NCBI RefSeq assembly: GCF_008727875.1
Contig: NZ_VTWS01000001.1
Coordinates: 868,001 to 932,000 of the forward strand
Length of the DNA: 64,000 nucleotides
Direction of reading: 5' to 3'
Origin: Larkinella humicola
GTDB taxonomy: Bacteria; Bacteroidota; Bacteroidia; Cytophagales; Spirosomataceae
The translations under genes were made by a program, and so were the position numbers. The notes below the pieces were generated by a model. The model did not search any database. It was not told the origin of the DNA and saw only the letters and a program-made list of their open reading frames with translations. Each line of letters starts with the position of its first letter. Position 1 is the first letter of the stretch. Below are positions 43,856 through 52,640 of this stretch, in pieces.

Positions 43856-46060
43856 TTACTGGGCTTCCCGAATCACTTTCAACTGGTGCTTCAGATCATC
43901 CAGTTGCTTCTGAGCCACCTGAATCTTTTTGTCAATGTCGGCCCGCAGTTTATCCGCGCCTTTCGAACGGCTGAAAAATTCGATGTTGTTGTTGTACACC
44001 GCAATATCATTTTCCAGCGTCGTCATTTTCCGGCGTATGTCACCTTCTTTTTTGTACAAATCCCGCGACGAACCGGTTTCACGGATCATTTCTGCTTCGT
44101 TCTCGAGCGTCAATCGTTCTTTCTCTCTGGGAGAAATTTTTCCGTTGGCCCCCACAAACAAATTAACCGCATTGATGTACCGCTTCTGTATCGACTGCAT
44201 GTCTTTCTTCGGCACATAGCCAATTTGCGCCCATTCTTTTTTGAAGTCGTTCAACTGCGACAAATCCGCATTACCGCTGTTTGCCACGGTTTCGATCCGC
44301 TCACAAAGCGCAATTTTCTTCGCCAGGTTCTCTTCAAACTCTTTCTCAACCTCCTGATTCCGGGAGCGTTTCTTATTAAAGAAACCGTCGCAGGCGGCTT
44401 TGAAACGCTCAAAGATCGTGTCTTTGAACTTCTCCGGAACCTGACCGATGTTTTTCCACTGACGTTGCAGTTCGATGACCTTCTGGGTGGTTTCAGCCGA
44501 TTCTTCGCCCGATTCCAGTATGCTTTCTACCTCTTCGCACAACTGGGTTTTGGCTTTCAGGTTTTGCTCCCGCTTGCCTTCGAGTTGTTTAAAAAACTCG
44601 CCTTTGTGGTGAAAGAACTGTTTTAGGGCAGCCCAGAATTTCTTACTCAGTTCCTTGCCTTCGTCGCGCGGCATAGGCCCCCGAATGTTGTTCCAACGAT
44701 CCTGGATCGTCATCACTTCGCGGGTTTTTTCGTTCCAGTCATTAATACTGTTCGACGTGAACGATGTAAACGGAATCAGTTCTTCGTAGAGTTTCGACTT
44801 CTCTTCGTACAACTGTGCGCCTTCTTTCCGAATCTCTTCGTTCTGCCCGCGACGGCGATCATACAGCGTATCGAGCGCTTTTTTGAAGCGTTGCCACAGC
44901 ACTTCCTGCTCCGCTTTTGGAGCCGGCCCGACGTGTTTATAGTCTTCGAAAAGCGCGTTGGCTTCATCAATAACCGCTTTGGTTACCGGACTGCCTTCGT
45001 TGGCCAGAACCAGTGCTTCCACTTTTTCACAAAGCTCCGCCTTCTGGGTCTGGTTTTTTTTCCGATCGAGTTCTTTTAATTCAAAATAGATATTGCGGTT
45101 GCTGTAATACCGGTCGACCAGGGCGTGATAGGTGGCCCAGAGCGTCGCGTTGTGGGGCGACGACACATTTCCGGCCGCTTTCCATTCATCCTGAATGTGC
45201 TTGAAACCATTCCAGCTCGTCTTGGGATCACCGGCGTTGTTTTCGTCGGCTTCGACCAACTCCCGCAACCGGCGCAGCAGCTCCGTTTTGAGATTAAAAT
45301 TGTTGTCCTTGGCTTTTTCGAGCTGGTGGAAATACTGATTTTTCTGGTCTTTGATCTGCTTGAACAGACTATCGAACCGACTCACCAGTTCATCCGGTTT
45401 GAACTCGAATCCCTCTTCGGATCCGGTATCCTGCACATACCGTTGCAGGGCTTCGGCCCGATCCGAAGCTTTCGATTGATCAAACAACGGACGTAACTCT
45501 TTCAGGACGTCGTCCGCCCGGCGGTAATCCGATGCCGAAACCGTATCCGTCTTCAAAGAAGCCAGATTCTTTTCGAGCAACGCAACCATATCCGCCCGGG
45601 AAAGCTGGCTGTAATCCGCAGCAGGTGTTACCTCCTCCAGTTCCAGTTCGGCTGATTCAGTGGGTTCAGCGTGCATTTCAGCTACCGCCAAAGTCTCCGG
45701 GACGGATTCGTCAACAGCCACGGATTCTGCCGTCGGCTGGGCTTCAGCAGACACTTCCGGAGTGGATTCGAGACCTTCCGATAGCTCCGTTGCCGAAGCT
45801 TCCGGCGTTTCCGCTCCTTCCGGTTTTGGTTCTCCCAAATCAGTCGTCTCCTGATTGAGTTCCGGTTCCGCCTTGCCGGCAGATTCCAGAGCCGATTCTA
45901 CTTCGTCAGCCGGTTCTTGTTTCGATTCCAGTTCCACTTTGTCAGTCGGTTCCTCGTTTGATTCTACCGCATCAGTCGGCTCAGTCTCCGGTTTTATCTC
46001 GTGAGATACGTCCGGATTCTGTTCCTTGCGTTCAGTTATTTCTTGCTCTTCGCTCGCCAT
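43856..46060 (-). CDS. DUF349-repeat protein with a long acidic N-terminus
   Basis: The 734-residue protein has an acidic, Glu/Pro-rich low-complexity N-terminus (residues 1-145), then several DUF349 helical repeats. Each repeat has the pattern W-x(2)-I/V-G followed by a Pro ([31 protein letters not shown]). It ends in a coiled coil ([16 protein letters not shown]). The protein is widely conserved in Bacteroidota, with unknown function; DUF349 proteins have been linked to RNA or ribosome biology. It is divergent from pdxH with adjoining promoters. It is the first clearly chromosomal gene to the right of the tRNA. Confidence 0.88.
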   Translation of the reverse strand: MASEEQEITERKEQNPDVSHEIKPETEPTDAVESNEEPTDKVELESKQEPADEVESALESAGKAEPELNQETTDLGEPKPEGAETPEASATELSEGLESTPEVSAEAQPTAESVAVDESVPETLAVAEMHAEPTESAELELEEVTPAADYSQLSRADMVALLEKNLASLKTDTVSASDYRRADDVLKELRPLFDQSKASDRAEALQRYVQDTGSEEGFEFKPDELVSRFDSLFKQIKDQKNQYFHQLEKAKDNNFNLKTELLRRLRELVEADENNAGDPKTSWNGFKHIQDEWKAAGNVSSPHNATLWATYHALVDRYYSNRNIYFELKELDRKKNQTQKAELCEKVEALVLANEGSPVTKAVIDEANALFEDYKHVGPAPKAEQEVLWQRFKKALDTLYDRRRGQNEEIRKEGAQLYEEKSKLYEELIPFTSFTSNSINDWNEKTREVMTIQDRWNNIRGPMPRDEGKELSKKFWAALKQFFHHKGEFFKQLEGKREQNLKAKTQLCEEVESILESGEESAETTQKVIELQRQWKNIGQVPEKFKDTIFERFKAACDGFFNKKRSRNQEVEKEFEENLAKKIALCERIETVANSGNADLSQLNDFKKEWAQIGYVPKKDMQSIQKRYINAVNLFVGANGKISPREKERLTLENEAEMIRETGSSRDLYKKEGDIRRKMTTLENDIAVYNNNIEFFSRSKGADKLRADIDKKIQVAQKQLDDLKHQLKVIREAQ

Positions 46061-46078
46061 ACGATCTTTGGGAATCGT

Positions 46079-46094
46079 TACTTTTGCAAAAATA
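46079..46094. promoter_or_regulatory. Back-to-back -7 boxes of pdxH and the DUF349 gene
   Basis: TACTTTTG (46079-46086, plus strand) and TATTTTTG (46087-46094, minus strand) are exact TAnnTTTG boxes that abut each other. The rightward transcript would lead to pdxH at 46157 and the leftward one to the DUF349 ATG at 46060. Confidence 0.5.
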
Positions 46095-46156
46095 CGAAAA
46101 AAAGCGGATTATTATTTCTTTACAGACCGCATCAGCGGATCGAATCCCATACACCC

Positions 46157-46798
46157 ATGCTATCACCCCTGGCTGACCTGCGCAAAGAGTATACCCTGAA
46201 CGGTTTGGACCCGTCCGATGTTACACCAAATCCGTTCGCTCAATTTCAGCGGTGGTTCACCGAAGCCCTGAATGCGGGCGTTCCGGAGCCGAATGCCATG
46301 CATCTGGCTACGGTTGGACCGGAAGGTCGACCCACCGGGCGAATTGTTTTGTTGAAAGGATTTGATGAAAATGGCTTTTCTTTTTTTACAAATTACCAGA
46401 GCCGTAAAGGAGTGGAATTGGCCATACACCCTTTTGCCTCGCTGACTTTTTTTTACGCCGAACTCGAACGCCAGATCCGGATTGAAGGCGCGATTCAGAA
46501 AGTAGCTGCGGTAGACTCTGACGTTTATTTTCAGAGCCGCCCCCGAGGCAGTCAGATTGGGGCCTGGGTTTCACACCAGAGTGACGCCATTGAAAGTCGT
46601 GAGGTGCTCGAAAACCGCCAGCGGGAACTGGAGCAACAATTCGAAAATCAGCTCATTCCGCGACCCCCACACTGGGGCGGCTACCTCCTGATTCCCGATC
46701 GCATCGAGTTTTGGCAAGGCCGGCCCAGCCGTTTGCACGACCGGGTTTTGTACCGAAAAGAAGAAGAAAACTGGATAATCGAGCGGCTGGCGCCGTAG
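46157..46798 (+). CDS. pdxH: Pyridoxamine 5'-phosphate oxidase
   Basis: The 213-residue flavoenzyme makes pyridoxal phosphate. Conserved blocks are [27 protein letters not shown] (FMN binding), [36 protein letters not shown] and the C-terminal [16 protein letters not shown] followed by RLHDR. ATG 46157 gives the normal length; the longer open frame runs through the DUF349 promoter and has no homology. It converges on bshB1, with a long palindrome between them. Confidence 0.95.
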   Translation: MLSPLADLRKEYTLNGLDPSDVTPNPFAQFQRWFTEALNAGVPEPNAMHLATVGPEGRPTGRIVLLKGFDENGFSFFTNYQSRKGVELAIHPFASLTFFYAELERQIRIEGAIQKVAAVDSDVYFQSRPRGSQIGAWVSHQSDAIESREVLENRQRELEQQFENQLIPRPPHWGGYLLIPDRIEFWQGRPSRLHDRVLYRKEEENWIIERLAP

Positions 46799-46807
46799 TG
46801 GAATGAT

Positions 46808-46864
46808 GGGTTATGAATGATGAACGAGCTGGCCTGTAAATTCATCGTTCATCATTCATAACCC
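46808..46864. repeat. Perfect 20-base inverted repeat GGGTTATGAATGATGAACGA and complement
   Basis: Twenty-base arms at 46808-46827 and 46845-46864 are exact complements, with a 17-base loop, between converging pdxH and bshB1. The ATGAATGATGAA word recurs in the hairpin at 48704-48779, so this belongs to a dispersed repeat family and probably also ends both transcripts. Confidence 0.75.
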
Positions 46865-46868
46865 CTCA

Positions 46869-47603
46869 TTATTTTAAATCAAACAGATTCTTCACCCCAA
46901 TCGTCCGATCCACGGTGAAGCCTTCGCCGTATTTGACGCCGATGACGTGGCCGAACTCTTCGGCGCGGGCGCGCAGAAATTCCATGAATTCCTGACTGGC
47001 AATGTAACTCATGGGTTCATTGCTCTTCGGATCGTAAAACTGACTTTTGTAGGCCAGCAGCGACTCCTGCTTTTTTTCGTAGAAATCGGTAATATCGACA
47101 ATGAAATCCGGTTTGATGTAGCGATCCTGAATCAGGTGATACACCAGTTTCGGCCGCCAGGCTTCCTGCTCCAGTCCCGACGCGTCAGCACCAAGATTAT
47201 CGACGGTTTTGATTTGCCGGAGCCCCGAATAAAAGCAGGCATCTACTACCAATTCCGACGCCCGCCCGTGGTCGGGATGGCGATCGTAAATGGCATTGGT
47301 GATCACAATGTCGGGTTGGTATCGCCGGATCGCAACGATCAATGCCTTCTGGTGTTCTTCATCGTTTCGAAAAAAACCGTCCCGAAACCCCATGTTTTCA
47401 CGCGCCGACAGCCCCAGAATCCGGGCAGCCGCATCAGCCTCCTGCAAACGAATTTCGGGCGTTCCCCGTGTGCCGAGCTCCCCGCGGGTCAAATCCACAA
47501 TCCCGACTTTTTTGCCCTGTGCAACGAGGGACAGTATGGTGCCGGCGCAGCCTAATTCAGCGTCGTCGGGATGAACGGCAATGACAAGTAGATCCAGTTT
47601 CAT
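46869..47603 (-). CDS. bshB1: Bacillithiol biosynthesis deacetylase BshB1
   Basis: The 244-residue PIG-L family enzyme removes the acetyl group from GlcNAc-malate in bacillithiol synthesis. It has the zinc motif AVHPDDAELGCAG at 10-22, GELGTRGTPEIRLQEADAAA and DRHPDHGRAS with the third ligand. Bacillithiol is the main low-molecular-weight thiol in many Bacteroidota. It starts three bases behind the M23/LysM gene and is likely cotranscribed. Length and motifs are typical. Confidence 0.93.
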   Translation of the reverse strand: MKLDLLVIAVHPDDAELGCAGTILSLVAQGKKVGIVDLTRGELGTRGTPEIRLQEADAAARILGLSARENMGFRDGFFRNDEEHQKALIVAIRRYQPDIVITNAIYDRHPDHGRASELVVDACFYSGLRQIKTVDNLGADASGLEQEAWRPKLVYHLIQDRYIKPDFIVDITDFYEKKQESLLAYKSQFYDPKSNEPMSYIASQEFMEFLRARAEEFGHVIGVKYGEGFTVDRTIGVKNLFDLK

Positions 47604-47606
47604 TCG

Positions 47607-48680
47607 TTAATGGACTCTCAGTTTTTGTCCCGGCCGAATCCGTGAACGGGTTGAAAGGTGGTTTTTCCGGGCGAGTGTCGAAGCTGATAAGCCATACCGG
47701 CGGGCAATGCTGGTGAGGGTTTCACCCGATCGAACCCGGTGAAGAACCGTGCGTTTATACCGTGGCTTGAACCCGGATAAGTTGACGCTTTTTCCGCGTA
47801 AATAATCCCAGACCGATGCGGTCAAAATAAAATGGTCGGAAATCAGCGAGTTAGTCGGGAAGTCGTAAACGAACGTGGGGCTAAAGGGGTTGCCCTCATA
47901 CCGGGTTTCGAAGTGAAGGTGAGAGCCGGAACTGCGGCCGGTGCTGCCCCCCAGCCCAATCTGGTCACCCGCCTTGATGAGTTGGCCGGATTCGACCAGG
48001 GCCTTGGACAAGTGACCATACACGGTTTCCAGTCCGTTGTAATGCCGAAGCAGAATGTACCGGCCAAAACCGCCACCGTCCCAGCCTGACACCCGCACAA
48101 TCCCATCGAAAGCGGCATAAACCGGGTCGCCGGTTTCTAGGTCAAGATCCATTCCCTTGTGCCACCGCCCCCAGCGCGGACCAAACATGGAGGTTACTTT
48201 TCCGTCGACGGTTGGAGCCGACCAATACCGGTTTTCGCCCGGATCGTATAATTTCAGATCCAGTACTTCGTCAAACTGAAGGGGATCGATGCCGTATGGA
48301 TCGACGTTGTGGGGGTCCCATATGGCGTAATAATCCGCAATTTTCACCCAATCGTCGCCTACCTGAACGGAATCAATGTATTCGACCACGGCGGGTTCAC
48401 CTTCGTCGATGGTAGAAGTGTCCTCCGCTACTACGGGGTTTACTTCTTTTTTGGGTTCAAACTGATTATTAAACCGCAGGTTGGAAGGTTCCTGTTCAAA
48501 TTCCTCATCCGGCTCCTGAACCGGCGTTTGCGAGGGGAAATTGGGGTTTTCTTTCTCTGATTTCTTTGGCTTGATGCTCAGGTTCTTCTTAAATTTTCCA
48601 CGTTCCTGTGCCTCTACGGTCGTTACGCTTGCCAAACAGCAAACGCTGGCGAACAGCCACCAGACTGCCAGTTTTCTCAT
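47607..48680 (-). CDS. Periplasmic M23 peptidase with C-terminal LysM domain
   Basis: From ATG 48680 the 357-residue protein has a signal peptide (MRKLAVWWLFASVCCLASVTT), a charged linker, an M23 domain and a C-terminal LysM domain (SGETLTSIARRYGLSASTLA). In the M23 domain, RWHKGMDLDLETGDPV has the His and Asp ligands and GSHLHFETRY the last pair. It would trim peptidoglycan. The open frame upstream of 48680 runs into the ATGAATGATGAA hairpin, which it would translate as HSSSFIIHHSF, so that extension is rejected. Confidence 0.9.
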   Translation of the reverse strand: MRKLAVWWLFASVCCLASVTTVEAQERGKFKKNLSIKPKKSEKENPNFPSQTPVQEPDEEFEQEPSNLRFNNQFEPKKEVNPVVAEDTSTIDEGEPAVVEYIDSVQVGDDWVKIADYYAIWDPHNVDPYGIDPLQFDEVLDLKLYDPGENRYWSAPTVDGKVTSMFGPRWGRWHKGMDLDLETGDPVYAAFDGIVRVSGWDGGGFGRYILLRHYNGLETVYGHLSKALVESGQLIKAGDQIGLGGSTGRSSGSHLHFETRYEGNPFSPTFVYDFPTNSLISDHFILTASVWDYLRGKSVNLSGFKPRYKRTVLHRVRSGETLTSIARRYGLSASTLARKNHLSTRSRIRPGQKLRVH

Positions 48681-48703
48681 CCTTGGGGATAAAGTTTGAC
48701 AAA

Positions 48704-48779
48704 AAGAATGATGAATGATGAATGATGAACTATGAATTGGCTGACGCTCATAATTCATAATTCATCATTCATCATTCTT
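48704..48779. repeat. Second ATGAATGATGAA palindrome
   Basis: GAATGATGAATGATGAATG repeats on the left and its near-complement on the right form an imperfect hairpin of about 28 paired bases with a 13-base loop. It lies between trxB and the M23/LysM gene. It resembles the hairpin at 46808. Confidence 0.65.
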
Positions 48780-48814
48780 AACTCCCTTTGTGGTGGTTAC
48801 TAATTGTATATCGT

Positions 48815-49768
48815 TTACGCTTCCGCGTGCATTTCTACTTCTTTCATGGCCAGATACCGCTCGGCATCCAGGGCGGCCATACAGCCCGTTCCGGCGGCCG
48901 TCACTGCCTGACGATACGTATTGTCCTGGGCATCACCACAGGCAAATACGCCGGGAACATTGGTCCGGGTGCTGCCTTTTTCCGTCAGGATGTACCCGGT
49001 TTCGTCCATATCAACGAACGGTTTGAAAATGGCCGTGTTGGGTACGTGACCAATGGCGACGAAAAAGCCAGAGACATCGATCACCCGTTTTTCACCCGTC
49101 ACCGCATTTTTGATCAGTGCACCGGTTACTTCCTCCTCACCCAGTACCTCTTCCGTTTCGCTGTTCCACAAAATTTCAATATTGGGGAGCGATTTCACGC
49201 GGTTTTGCATGAATTTCGACGCCCGCATTTCGTCCCGACGAACGATCATGTAAACTTTCCGGCACAAATTGGCCAGGTAACTCGCTTCTTCAGCCGCCGT
49301 ATCACCCGCGCCCACAATGGCAACGTCTTTGCCCCTGAAAAAGAAGCCGTCACAAACCGCGCAGGCCGAAACGCCCAAGCCGTTCAGGCGCATTTCCGAA
49401 GGCAAACCGAGCCATTTGGCCGAGGCTCCGGTTGAAATAATCACGACATTAGCACTAATTTCCTGCTGGTCGTCCACCGTAGCCTTGTGAATGGTGCCGG
49501 AGAAATCAACGGCGGTGACGACACCATACCGGATGTCGGTTCCAAACCGGCGGGCCTGTTCTTCGAGGTCCGTCATCAGTTGGGGGCCGTTGACACCGTG
49601 GGGATAGCCCGGAAAATTATCAACTTCGTTGGTGATGGTGAGTTGTCCGCCCGGTTGCATTCCCTGGTATAAAACGGGTTTCATGCCCGCGCGGGAAGCA
49701 TAGATGGCGGCTGTATATCCGGCCGGGCCGGAACCAATAATAAGGCAATTGACGTGTTCGGTGGTCAT
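48815..49768 (-). CDS. trxB: Thioredoxin-disulfide reductase
   Basis: The 317-residue flavoprotein reduces thioredoxin with NADPH. It has the FAD motif IIGSGPAGYTAAIYASRAGM at the N-terminus, the redox pair CAVCDG near 135, the NADPH site GAGDTAAEEASYLA and the C-terminal FAD block GVFACGDAQDNTYRQAVTAA. Length and motif order are standard. It is upstream of the M23/LysM and bshB1 genes on the same strand but separated by a hairpin, so it is probably transcribed apart. Confidence 0.96.
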   Translation of the reverse strand: MTTEHVNCLIIGSGPAGYTAAIYASRAGMKPVLYQGMQPGGQLTITNEVDNFPGYPHGVNGPQLMTDLEEQARRFGTDIRYGVVTAVDFSGTIHKATVDDQQEISANVVIISTGASAKWLGLPSEMRLNGLGVSACAVCDGFFFRGKDVAIVGAGDTAAEEASYLANLCRKVYMIVRRDEMRASKFMQNRVKSLPNIEILWNSETEEVLGEEEVTGALIKNAVTGEKRVIDVSGFFVAIGHVPNTAIFKPFVDMDETGYILTEKGSTRTNVPGVFACGDAQDNTYRQAVTAAGTGCMAALDAERYLAMKEVEMHAEA

Positions 49769-49992
49769 CGTCTGACAAAGAATAGAATGTTTAATCTGGT
49801 CGGCTTTTGCTTAAATACGGAGCCAGACACTGAAAAAACAAGCGCAAAGGTGCAAAAAATTCCCGGCGAAACCAAGTTAAAGGAGAATGAACCCTGAGCC
49901 CTGAATAATGAAAAAATAAGACAAAATCCTTCTCTTTTTCGGCCCTTTTGCCCTTCCCTGCTCCAACTTCACCATCCACGCTTCTTTAAAAT

Positions 49993-51990
49993 TTACAAAA
50001 TTCGCCATTCGATCCGCCGGTTTAGCTTCCGGTTTTCGTCGGTTGTGTTGGGAGCAATGGGCTTTGTTTCACCGTATCCGGCCGATTTAATCCGGTTTGG
50101 GGCGACACCGGCTTTGGCCAGATAACTCACCACCGATTGCGCCCGTTTTTTAGATAGTTCCAGATTAGTGGCCGTACCGCCCTGATTGTCTGTATGCCCG
50201 GAAACTTCGATATTGACCGTTGGATTGACTTCCAGAAACTTCACAAGACGATCGAGCTCCGTCCGCGATTTGTCGGCCAGATCATACCGCCCGGTTTCGA
50301 AGAACAGGTTGTTCAGCGTCTCTCTGGCCGGAGCCCCGCCCTCCGACGGTTTGATCGGTTCCAGCGGCACGCTCATCGTCAGCCCCTCGCCTTCCCGTTT
50401 CCGGGTAAAATCGAACGACAAACTTTTGAACAGATACCCCGGCCCGATCACATACAGGGCGTACTCGCCACCGGTTGGCAGAATGGCAGTATATTGCCCG
50501 GTTTGCGGATCAGACTGCACACGGGTAATCAGTTGATTGGTCGCCAGGTCAATGAGTTCGATCGTGGCATTCAGCGGTTTTTTGGTGCGGGCATCGGCTA
50601 CCAGCCCTTTCAGGTAACTGACCGGGCGAACTTTCTGACGCAGGGCTTCGGGCAGATCGAAAACGTATAGTTTGGAACGTTGCTTGCCGTCGCTGGCAGC
50701 CTGTTCCTGCGAATAATAGGCGTGGGCGCCATTGGCTGACACAAACATAGCCGCCTGATCGTCGGAGGTATTGATCGGATAACCCAGATTTTGCGGATTC
50801 GACCAGCCATTGGCCGTACTGTCGGCCACAAACAGATCGTAACCGCCCAGGCCCAGGTGTCCTTCCGAAGCGAAAAACAGGCTCAAACCGTTGGCATGAA
50901 TAAACGGCGAAGCTTCGTCGAAGGGCGTGTTGATACTTTTCAGATTATAAGGCGGTTTCCATTCCCCATCGTCACCCAGATCGCTGCACCAGATGTCGCG
51001 CCGACCCATTCCGCCTTTCCGGTCCGAAACAAAATACAGACGTCGACCATCGGCTGACAAGGCCGGTTGCGATTCCCAGGCGCGGGTGTTGACTACCGGT
51101 CCGATGTTCTGCGGCTCCGACCAGGCATTCCCGGTTTTACGACTGATGTAGAGGTCACAACTCCCGTAGCCCGCGCGGCCCTGACAAACCGTAAACACCA
51201 GTGTCCGGCCATCGGCCGACAGCGTGGGCGTGCCTTCGTTGTTGATGGAATTGATGAGGGGCGAAATGGATTCAGGCGGGCTCCAGGTTTCGCCCTTGTG
51301 CGTCGAAACCATCAGATCCTCATCGCCTTCGGGCTTTAAAACCGTGTATACCAGCGTCTGCTCATCGGCGGTCAACACCGGAAAATACTGAGACGGAAAC
51401 GCCTGAACGGTTGGCGACAACGGTTGCGGTTTGACGGGCAACGGATTCTGAATCGCCTGTTCGCCGAAATGGGCGGTTTGCAGCATCCGGTCGATCCGTT
51501 TCCATTGCAGCGACTGGGGCGGAAACAGCTTTTGGTAGCGTTCGATGTGCGGGATGGCGACCCGGTAATTGCCTTTCTTGAGCAGATACGCACTTACAAA
51601 CTGATACGCCAGCCCCGTCGTGGGTTTGTCGGGCTGCTGTCCGATGGCCCGTTGGTAGACCTGAAAAGCCTGATCAGGCTGGCGCATGAATTCGTAGACC
51701 TGCCCCAGTTTCAGATACGCATCGGTGTAGCCGGTATCACGTTCCACCGCCTGGTGAAACAAATCCAGCGACTCAGTCATTTTCCGGTTCGACAAGGCAT
51801 CGACGGCCTTTTTATACAATTCGACGGCCTTCTTGTTCTGGGCGTAGGAAGGATGAAGAAAGAGAGGAAACGAAAAAAGGAATACAAGGAAAAACAGGCG
51901 GTTCGGCCATCGCTCCTTACTTCCTTTTATCCGCTTCGGTTCCTTTACGGAATGTTCATGAATTTGTGTGTTTGCAACGAAACCTGCCAT
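49993..51990 (-). CDS. OmpA-family protein with TPR and PD40 propeller repeats
   Basis: The 665-residue outer-membrane-linked protein has a late signal peptide (RLFFLVFLFSFPLFLHPSYAQ) and TPR helices at about 50-170. PD40/WD40-like repeats follow (TLSADGRTLVFTVCQG, ALSADGRRLYFVSDRKGGMG) at 190-440, then a carboxypeptidase-like beta domain and a C-terminal OmpA domain. The last holds the peptidoglycan-binding motif VSGHTDNQGGTATNLELSKKRAQ. It anchors the outer membrane to the wall. The only ATG overlaps queE by 46 bases, an unusually long overlap, so a downstream non-ATG start is possible. Confidence 0.88.
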   Translation of the reverse strand: MAGFVANTQIHEHSVKEPKRIKGSKERWPNRLFFLVFLFSFPLFLHPSYAQNKKAVELYKKAVDALSNRKMTESLDLFHQAVERDTGYTDAYLKLGQVYEFMRQPDQAFQVYQRAIGQQPDKPTTGLAYQFVSAYLLKKGNYRVAIPHIERYQKLFPPQSLQWKRIDRMLQTAHFGEQAIQNPLPVKPQPLSPTVQAFPSQYFPVLTADEQTLVYTVLKPEGDEDLMVSTHKGETWSPPESISPLINSINNEGTPTLSADGRTLVFTVCQGRAGYGSCDLYISRKTGNAWSEPQNIGPVVNTRAWESQPALSADGRRLYFVSDRKGGMGRRDIWCSDLGDDGEWKPPYNLKSINTPFDEASPFIHANGLSLFFASEGHLGLGGYDLFVADSTANGWSNPQNLGYPINTSDDQAAMFVSANGAHAYYSQEQAASDGKQRSKLYVFDLPEALRQKVRPVSYLKGLVADARTKKPLNATIELIDLATNQLITRVQSDPQTGQYTAILPTGGEYALYVIGPGYLFKSLSFDFTRKREGEGLTMSVPLEPIKPSEGGAPARETLNNLFFETGRYDLADKSRTELDRLVKFLEVNPTVNIEVSGHTDNQGGTATNLELSKKRAQSVVSYLAKAGVAPNRIKSAGYGETKPIAPNTTDENRKLNRRIEWRIL

Positions 51991-52577
51991 TGCGGATGCT
52001 GTTTTACATACTCAACGATCAGAGGTAGCATTTCATTTGAACGACTCCACTCCGGTTGTAAAAACAATTTGCAATGCGGTTGCAGTGATGTCACAAAGGA
52101 CTTCGCAAACGCAAAATCGCTTTTGTTGTAAATAATGGCTTTCAGTTCATTCGCCTTTTGGAAAATATCCGGATTCGGCTCCTTGAATTTCTTGGGCGAA
52201 AAACAGATCCAGTCCCAACGTCCGGTGACAGGATAAACACCCGAGGTTTCAATGTTGGTCTGAAAACCGGCATTCTGAAGCGCCAGCGTCAAACCGCTCA
52301 GGTCGTGCATCAGCGGTTCTCCGCCCGTAATCACGGCCATGCGCCCGGGGTGTTGCAAAGCCCCGGTAACGAGTTCATCGATCGTGTATTGCGGATGGGC
52401 GTTCACATCCCAGGATTCTTTCACATCACACCAGTGACACCCGACGTCGCAGCCGCCGAGCCGGATGAAATACGCGGCTTTTCCGGTATGCGCTCCCTCT
52501 CCCTGCAACGTGTAGAACGATTCCATGACGGGAAGCCGCTTCAGGGTGTCAGTTTGTTGATTCAGTACTTGATTCAT
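51945..52577 (-). CDS. queE: 7-carboxy-7-deazaguanine synthase
   Basis: The 210-residue radical SAM enzyme makes the 7-deazaguanine core of queuosine. The FYTLQGEGAHTGKAAYFIRLGG start leads to the cluster motif CDVGCHWCD (Cys-x3-Cys-x2-Cys). The VITGGEPLMH block binds SAM. TAACTTTG on the minus strand at 52582-52589 is a -7 box so close to the ATG that the message would be nearly leaderless; ATG 52526 is the alternative start. Its end overlaps the OmpA-type gene. Confidence 0.93.
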   Translation of the reverse strand: MNQVLNQQTDTLKRLPVMESFYTLQGEGAHTGKAAYFIRLGGCDVGCHWCDVKESWDVNAHPQYTIDELVTGALQHPGRMAVITGGEPLMHDLSGLTLALQNAGFQTNIETSGVYPVTGRWDWICFSPKKFKEPNPDIFQKANELKAIIYNKSDFAFAKSFVTSLQPHCKLFLQPEWSRSNEMLPLIVEYVKQHPQWQVSLQTHKFMNIP

Positions 52578-52640
52578 GGTGCAAAGTTACGGAATTTGCG
52601 GACGAAGGTTCATCTATTCCCACGGCTTTCCGCAGCCTTT

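Noticed and set aside
43886..44626. 246-residue frame antisense to the DUF349 gene
   Set aside because: It is a shadow of the Lys/Glu-rich repeats, giving Phe/Leu-rich text without a signal or start site.
46001..46156. N-terminal extension of pdxH
   Set aside because: It runs through the divergent promoter region, lacks homology, and the enzyme has normal length from 46157.
49791..49979. 62-residue frame between trxB and the OmpA-type gene
   Set aside because: Charged, irregular text with no ribosome site; the stretch looks like a spacer.
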